From positions 57,895,547 through 57,959,546 of the forward strand of contig NC_092628.1 in the NCBI RefSeq assembly GCF_039555335.1: a DNA stretch of 64,000 nucleotides, in the 5' to 3' direction. Source of the stretch: Amphiura filiformis. Taxonomy: Eukaryota > Echinodermata > Ophiuroidea > Amphilepidida > Amphiuridae. Positions 25,201 to 34,200 of the stretch are shown one piece after another; positions within the stretch are counted from its first letter, which is position 1; every line of letters starts with the position of its first letter. Made by a program: the position numbers and the translations under genes. The notes beneath the pieces are model-generated. The model searched no databases and had not been told where the DNA came from. It was given only the letters and a program-made list of their open reading frames with translations.

Positions 25201-28200
25201 AATTTTTTCTATAACACAATAGATAGTTAACTGTCACCCGGTCATATTCAAAAGCTATGACAGCTGTTAATAGATGTGACAATGGCTATAGTGGATTTAG
25301 TCGTGCAAGCTTACATAATACCATAAAAATGTTTCTGTTAGAAGGTGCCATTATGTGGTTTTGTAACTAACCACTATAAAATGTATTCCAATTGAATAAC
25401 CTAAATACTTAATCAGAAGTCTACATCTCAGGTACACTCCTGAAGGGAAGCAATTATACACAATAAAACAATAATTGATTGAGGAAGCTCATATCAAACC
25501 CATAATTTCCTTCTCCATATGGATCTCAAAGTGGCATCAAATTTGGTTCTCATTCGTGTAATTCAATCTAGGTTAGGATTCCAAGCATATTCACAGGTGT
25601 ATGGGTACCATAAGAGCATGCAGATGTTGACAGATTTCACATACTTTGTTCCTGAAAGGAAACTTAACACATCAAATAAATCTTATACTATAGTCTATAT
25701 CTACCTCGAGTCACCGGCACTAGCTTTGAAGTTCAGCATGTTCTGCATTAGCTTAGTGTTACTTGGTGCGTGTACATATATGAGATCAACTGCCGCATAT
25801 GTACACGCAAGAAACCACTCTAAGCCAACGCATCACATGCTAAACTTCAAAGCTAGTCCTGGTGACTCAAGGTAGATAGACTATAGGATGTAGTTTGCAT
25901 GCTATCTGGTGGAAAGCTAGCTACATTTATGCACCAAATAATGCAGTAAAATGCCAGCTTTGACAAAGTAACTCACATATTCATTACTTGCCCTTTTACC
26001 ATTGTAACAACTTGCATTTGCACCTGGGCACAATGGGAGAACAATGCCAGTGCATTGAAAGGTTAACCCAGGTTAAATAAGAATGAAATAAATAAATAAA
26101 TAAATTTGGAGACTTTATAGGTGATGGATAAAATCCCTGTTCTACTGGCGGAAGGACTTGCCATGTAGGGTCGGTCAGCCCCAATTTTTTTTTTCTAAAA
26201 GAAGCTTAAGACCCTAAAAAGCCATGAAAGCTTGAAAAAGCTGAAAAATTCAAACATTTTTTGAAAATGTTCTGAAATTTTGTAACAAATTTTAGTCAAA
26301 ATCAAGTTTTGAGCAAAAAACAGCTATTTTAATTTCATAAAGCTGAAAAGAATCCCCACAACACAAAGTTTTGGTTGGTCGGTTTGGTCCCGTAAAACAG
26401 GGTTTTTTCCTCGTCACCTTAGCTGAATTTTAAATACTAACTATACTAATGTTACATTTGCAAAAGCAATTTCAGCACATTTGCTTCAATACCTTCTTTT
26501 TTTCAGAAACACCAAAGCAAAGAGTTTGATCTGCTGAAGTCTTTGCTCAAAGAGTTTGATCTACTAAAATTTTTGCTCAAAGAGTTTGATCTACTAAAAT
26601 TTTTGCTCAAAGAGTTTGATCTACCAAAGTCTTCGCGCAAAGAGTTTGATATACCAAAGTCTTTGCTCAAAGAGCAATTTGTTGTCTTTAAAGAAAGCTA
26701 GTCAGAACTCATCCAATATCTACTAAAATTTTTGCTCAAAGAGTTTGATCTACCAAAGTCTTCGCGCAAAGAGTTTGATATACCAAAGTCTTTGCTCAAA
26801 GAGCAATTTGTTGTTAAAAGAAAGCTAGTCAGAACTCATCCAATATTGCATTTCAAGATGTCACAAACAGGAAAATCCAAATTTCAAATAAATCTAGAAC
26901 ACTAGATATCCACATCATTTGGATTGTTTGGATATGCCCATAGGAATTGATTTGAGACAATGGATTGTGCTGATGTGGAAAAGCAACTTGTTGCATCTAC
27001 CAATACAAGTATATTATCATCTACAAAAAGCAGTTGTATCTGTGTGACCAAACCTGTGATGTGGTCAAGCACATGGGTCTTTTGTTGAGCAATAAAATTG
27101 AAATTTTTCATTCCACAATAAGTATTTTCGCCCGATTACAGGAAACAATGTTCTGATAAGTGAACTGAAAAAGTGAAAGTAACATGTTTTGGCCATACTA
27201 ATTTAACAAAATGACTCACTTCTAAAGGGGCACTACTTCATGATCCAAAGCCTCATTGCCTAACTTACTCCAAAAAAGTTGAGAATGTTATACCTTCACA
27301 CACCTACAATCCGCATCAAAAATGAGTTGAGACACTTACGGAAAATGTCCACTATATTTTGGCCTTATTTTCGTTATTTCATTAATACATGCTGAAAAGG
27401 AGGTTTCTTACAACACACTCGCAAATTCAAGGTTCACAAGTTTTTTTTGTATATCTATTGAAGCATACCCTAAAAAGAGGATGCTAAAATAATGGAATGC
27501 CCCTTTAATCCTTACCAGCTGCACTAACTTTATTAATTAACAAATGCATTGTGGGAAAAATGTGTTCATGATACTAATTTCATTTTATCTAATGTATATT
27601 GGATTCTAATGCAATCATTCCATATATGTGGTGTGATCAAGGAAAATCAGTCTGAAGTCGGGCATATTCAATTTTCAGTTTTTACATGATTGTATATTAA
27701 GGCATTTGCAAAGCTACATTTTGCAGAAAACCCCATAGAAATTGAACATTTAGTTCCAAAGATATGAACAGTTGAAGTGTTTCCAAAAGAAAAGTCCGCA
27801 AAAGAAATTATTTCCTTTGCTTGGCTGTATCTGAAAATCAATATTTCAGACTTCTGACTGATTTTGCTTGGTTGCATCACATAATGGAATTTTTCTTTTC
27901 CTGTAACCACATGAGCTTTTGTATGTATTTGATACCAAATGTGGAGCTGGTTAAGTATTGGATTAGGCACATTGCATAAATCAGATTGTTATATAGTCGT
28001 CCACATTTTAATATAATTTTATTATTAAATTAAGAAGGCAGTCTAAATGCGCCAATTGGATGTAACAAAACTGAAATTGAATCTGACAGTCCATTCACCT
28101 TATCCATTGAATAATATTTCCACAATGCCTACATCCTTTATTTGCGATCCTTATTAGTTGTGTCTTGCATTGTCTTATAGGAGGAATTATTTTAGCCAGC

Positions 28201-31200
28201 TTCTTAATTTGATTGCTGAGACACATGAGCAAGTAAGCGATAGTAGAAAATAATCAAGAAGTAACTTGTGTCATGCCCTGGAATGGCTCTCAATCCGGAA
28301 ATGCTGAGGGTGCTGGTTGGATCTCCACCGTTTCTGATTTTGTTTCACTCTCTTAAGTTTATTATAATGTCTTTGTTCAAGTTTCCTTTTCCATTTAGAT
28401 AACATTTTTAACCATGAATTCCACAATTTTCTTTGCCAATTTCAGAGGAGCCAAGTCCTAGGAAAAATGGCAACCCACCACCTATTGATGACAACAGAGA
28501 GTACCCAGCACGGAATGCCCAGGAAGATATATATAACGAAGTAGCAAAGTCAAAGCAAACTAAGAAACTAGATTATCGTAATCTAGACTTAGCAGAACCT
28601 ATTGGTAAGTTGTTAGGTCACTTATTAACTATGAGAATATACGGGCCCCAATTTAGTGTTCTGTTAAATTTGATCAGCATCCCTCCAGAAAATGGAGCAG
28701 AACCTTTCTTATCCCGTAAAGCTTCGTCTACAAGCATATAGAGTGTTTTTGATGAAAGCCAAATTAATACCAAACAGCCGTAAATATGTCAATACAACAA
28801 ATAGGTCTTACAATAATACTTGTTTGTAAACCAATTGTATCTGTAATTTATTTGCTTAAACTCCATAATGTTATAATTTTGTTTATGGTGTGCACCTTGA
28901 TTAATTGAGCTTTCATCAAAAACACCCTATATGCTTGTAGATGAGGTTTTACGGTATGTCATCATATCATTGGACAAGATCCTTATATCAACGCTTGTAG
29001 CTAAAACTGGTTTTATCCACTTCAAGGGTATTTATATTTGTTCCTCCCCTTTGGCATAAACTTGGACATGGTCAGGTGTCCATGGCCTAGGGATTTTTTT
29101 TTCAGAAACAATCAAATGTTTAAACATATAAAACAAACAAAAGCCCTCTATATTAAGTATATAATTGTGTGATAAATGGATTTTTCATCAGATGCATGTT
29201 GATGCATTTCATAGTTATCAAAAAGGATATTTTAGTAAATTATCTTTCCCCTCAATCAGATTTGTAGATTTCTAATGATTACCCTTGTATAGTGAGTGTT
29301 TTCATCTCTTCAATTAACAAGCTAGAAACAACATATCATTGCTAATATTTGTTGGGAATTCACACTAACAGGACACAACTCAATTACACAGATGTGTAAC
29401 TTTGTGGACTATACTTAATGTGACTGGTGACTGGAAGTCTGCACTGGAACAGAACAGTGTCATTTGCAGTGGTAACAGCTGCTTAATGAAAATGGGGAAT
29501 GAATTACAGCTGTTGTTGACTGGACTTAATGATGGCAATTGATCAACTTGTAGAGTGTTAAGCTTTTAACAAAAATGGAACAATATAAAATCAAATCACA
29601 GAAAATCAGTGAATGTGTGCTAATGGGACCAAATGAAGCGGATGTTGTCCAGTGCCAATTTGCAGCAGATGATAATATATATATGCATGATGGTTATATA
29701 GTATTGTAATTTCATCTTTTTCTAAGAGTTTATATCTTGGTATATTACCTTAGTACAATCCTAATTGTTCTGTATCCATTATTTGTTAAAATAATAATTA
29801 TTGTTTTGTCTTGTTTCATAGGCAAAGGCAACTTTGGCTCAGTGTTAAAAGGAACTTATAAAATGCAAGGTCGCTTAATCCCCGTAGCTGTCAAGACACT
29901 CAAGACAGAAAGCGGTATACCCAATTCAAAGGTAAGCAACAAGTTCAACCATCTTGTGAGGAGGGGCATATTTATGCATTTGTATCTGAGAGTGAATTAA
30001 TTTTTGCATTATTCTGCTGTAACATGCAAAGCATTTCATTTCAACCTTGCAAAGTATCAAAATATTTAAAAAACCCATGAATTTAAAGTTTGTATTAGAG
30101 ACAAGTATGAATTTCATTGCTCACTCACTATCCTAGAATGGGGAAACAAGAAAACCATAAAAAATTCTTGTGTGATAGTTTCATGTTTGGACAACTTCAA
30201 ATAATCTTCTATTTGTCTTCAATTTTCAAATAAACAAAGTGTCAAGTGCCATTGTGAAAGATTGTTTCATATTCCAAGAAGTAACATGATATAACAATAT
30301 GTTTTGTTTTTCTTTCAGCCTGAGATTATCAAAGAAGCTGAAATCATGGCAGGTTTAGATCATCCACATATTGTGAGAATGATAGGTAAGAATTCAAAAA
30401 ACAATACAAATGGAGACTGAAATCTATGTACACATAAAAAATGACATAAGTACATCTTCAAGGCTGAAATTTTGAGACGCAACCCATCGAACGGGATCGA
30501 TGTTTTAAAATCGCCCTGATTTGAACCCATGTTACTATATTATTGACTAAACCATTATCTCTAAAAAGCCTAAATTTGTTTGTTTACTTAGTGACAAAAT
30601 GAAGAAAATTTCCACTGTAATATTTGTCTGTGAATGGACCTTTTTCCCATAGAAAATTAAGATGGAAAAAGATAACAAGTTTGAGAGGGCCATGGCAACC
30701 ATTCCCATGGTAAAGATTGCTCTTGTGTAGTCTGCTAGATTTCTGTTCTTTGTGGAGTGTATTTTGAATCTAATGATTGGTATCTATTTTTTCTTACAGG
30801 TATCTGTGAAGGTGCAGAAATGATGTTAGTTTTAGAACTTGCCGAATTAGGTCCACTTCACAAATATTTAAAGAAGCATACGTAAGTTACCAACGTGTTA
30901 TTCTATAATTGTTAATTAAAAGTAAGATGGCTTTGTATTAAACATAACCTGTATAATTCTGGAACAAAATAGCCTTTGATCAGTTCTTACTTTATTTTTG
31001 CCCTTTAATGCCATTTTGATGTGCAGTTCAAAATGAAAGTATGGAGCCAATAGTAATATATTAATGCAGCTCTTGAAAATAATTAAAATGAATGATTTTA
31101 AGACATACTGAAATAAAAAACAAAAGCTTATATGTGACGTGTCATGCAGGCCTGTGAAATCTCCGCTACAGAGCGGAAATCTGCTTTTTTCTGACCGATT

Positions 31201-34200
31201 TCAATTTCCCCTTTTCAAAACTGAAAAGTGTGTCTGTGTACTTCTGATAGCATTACATGTGTGTCGCAATAAAAACAACTGGGAAATGAGATTAACGATG
31301 CTTGAAAGGTCATGAACCCGGCCCATACCCGGGTCATGAAACGCAGGTCATATCGTTATGAATTCGGCAGACGGCTGAATCCAAATTCGGCTTTTGGTAA
31401 ATTCATTTTACGCATGCATTACATTTGAATTAGAGAACAAGGGATCAATGTTGTACATAATAGAGGGCAGCATATCAATTTTTTAACGGAGAGCAGATCA
31501 TAACAGCATAATAAGTAATCAAAAGAGGGCGACATACAGGGTTAGCTAATGGTGTATCGCAGTGCGGTCAACGACGATAACCGTTAAAAAATCGATATGC
31601 TGCCCTCTATAGGTAAAGCACAGATCCCTTGTTCTCTAATTCAAAAATAATGCATGCGTAAAATGAATTTACCAAAAGCCGAATCTGGATTCGGCCGTCT
31701 GCCGAATTCATAACGATATATAACATCATCGCGATATTCTTTGATTCCTCGTTCTTACTCATTGTGTAATATGTTTGTTTGGGAACTGCACCCATCGGAA
31801 TGAGTTTAAAATGTCGTTGTGGTACCTGTGGGGAAAATACGTGATTGTTCGTAAGCGATTTTCAATCCGAACCATCCATCGGAAGTTTCACATTTGATTT
31901 CATAAAAATCATATGGAATTAAGAGAAGATACATCATGGCTACCATAAAATGTAATTTTGTCGAGCGACACTCACATTTAGGCCATGAAATGGAAGCTTA
32001 TAATCTTCAATTTATTGATGGTGAAATACGCGCGGTATAGCATTGAATTTGTACTGTAGTTTGGTAGGTAAATTTTCCGATTTTTTTCGAAACCCACTGG
32101 TTGGTAAATTTTCCGCTTTTTTTTTAAAGCCATTTCACAGGCCTGGTCATGTCAAAAGCAGACACTTTAGGGCAGGATCGTAAATGGAGAAATAGCCAAA
32201 AATCTGCCCGGGGGTGAATTTTTCACAATTTGGGTTTGTTGCGAATTTGTGATATTATTGATGTTAAAAATATTGTCTGATAGTTTCAGACCAGAATATA
32301 ACTGGCATCTTGTATTTTTTTTTAGACACGTTTCAAGGTAAATCCTAATCTCAACATTGTCAATAATATTTTTAAAGGCCGATATCTCAATTTCCAATTT
32401 TATAATACCATAACTTACGATCTCAATATCTTCGCTTAGGAATGCCCTATTTCATTGGGGCAAACAGCGTTGTGGAGCAAAATATCTCTATATTTAAGAT
32501 ATTAAAAACCTCAAAATTGATAACCTGCCCAAAAGTGTCTGCTTTTGACATGACACGTCACATATAAATAAAAATATACTTACCATTTATAAGAAGTGTC
32601 TAATGTCAGAAGCTACAGAACTCCAAAATAACCAAGCCACAGGTATAGTTAGCATGTATTACTAATGCTTGAATAGGGTTTTACATAATTGTCATGAAAG
32701 TATATCATTGCTGTCCTCATATTAGAAATTTATCTCTTTAAGGTTGGTATACATCACTGAATGGTAAGGTTGCTGCAAACTTGATGTATGGATGCATAAG
32801 GGGAAGGGAGAAAACAATCAGTAGCTTGTATTTCTTATTTGTCAAATTGCATAGTAGGTATATTTTTTGCAATGTTTTGATGGTACTTGCATACTTCTTC
32901 TTTTCCCTACAGTGACATGAGTATAAGGAATGTGCTAGAGCTTATGCTCCAGGTTGCTAGAGGCATGCAGTACCTCGAAGAGGAAGCCAATTTTGTACAT
33001 AGAGATTTAGCTGCCAGAAATGTGCTGCTTGTTGACGAGACTTTTGCCAAGATAAGTGACTTTGGGATGTCCAAGGCATTGGGGCTGGATAGCCAGTACT
33101 ATGTGGTAAGTGAAATCATGGCAACATAGTCTAAAGTTGATCCTGAGGTATTGGGTAATAGTGAATATGCTAACACAGTTTAGGGAAGTATTATCAATTA
33201 CGATTATACATTAGAGTTCCCTGTGCTTCTCAATGCAATGCAGAACTAAATTGATTTAGAATTTTTTACCTCCCCGTTTTCTTTTATCTTAGTATAATTA
33301 TGTTCTTATGCAATGGTATATTGTATGTTAACCCCAGACACTTTTCTGATTGGTTGATAACTTGAAATGCTCATTTCAATTGCCAATTCGGACTAGGCTT
33401 TAAACTATTTATGGTCAAACTTGCATTTGCAGATGATCTTATTAATACCCTCCTTGATTGGTTCAAATTTGGCACAATCTTCAGTTTGGCCAATCGGCAG
33501 GTAGTTCTTATGGGGTTAATTGCCACAATCTTCGCATCCAGCCATATCTCCGTCCTTATCCATTTCTTTGACACCGTGCTCAAACCTGCAATGCTCCGAA
33601 TCCAAGATTAAGGCATCCTTGGTGTCAAAATGTTGTCCACTAGCTTAATTATTTGCAAAGTTAAATAGTGTGCAGAATATGAGCTAATTCCTTCAGTGAC
33701 ATGTAGTCAAAATGAAGCCATAACCAAGGGGAAAAGGTAGCGGGCCCACTAATTCATAAGTTCTTGCTCTATGCTGATGAGGCAACCAACATCACTGACA
33801 TTGGCCCAAATTATTTTGAACTTAACAAACATTGTTGTTGGTTTCCCCGTTTACTTTGATGTTAATGTTAAAATGTGAATTTTAAAATAATTTGTTAACA
33901 CTGTTAATATGTACTGTTTGTATTCCCACCAGGCTGAAACTGCAGGCAAGTGGCCACTCAAGTGGTACGCCCCTGAATGTATATACAGGTTCCGATTCAG
34001 CAGTAAAAGTGATGTGTGGAGTTATGGTGTTACACTATGGGAAGCACTATCATATGGCAAGAAGCCTTATGCTGTAAGTAACAAGTTTCCTCTTGGGGGA
34101 TTGTTTTCAGGATTTCACAGTCCTTGAATTTGAAAACACCTTGTCAAGCCCTTGAAAAGTCCTGGAAATTTGCACAAGGTCCTTGAAAATTGGAATTTTA

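Larger units (their letters stand above)
24031..28445 (+). other. SYK intron 7 (4.4 kb)
   Basis: Holds MITEs at 24700-24844, 25688-25886 and 27623-27884, and the 30-bp tandem repeat at 26514-26846 with its possible cryptic exon from 26507. Confidence 0.75.
31128..32571. mobile_element. Outer element with TATATGTGACGTGTCATG termini
   Basis: The left end TATATGTGACGTGTCATG and the right end CATGACACGTCACATATA are exact reverse complements. After the inner insertion the left arm resumes with TCAAAAGCAGACACTTT, complementary to AAAGTGTCTGCTTTTGA at 32534-32550. The right part (32375-32566) has a second genomic copy at 53446-53635. Confidence 0.82.
30882..32912 (+). other. SYK intron 11, dominated by nested transposons
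   Basis: Most of the intron is a three-layer transposon nest at 31128-32571. The remainder is AT-rich flank. Confidence 0.85.
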
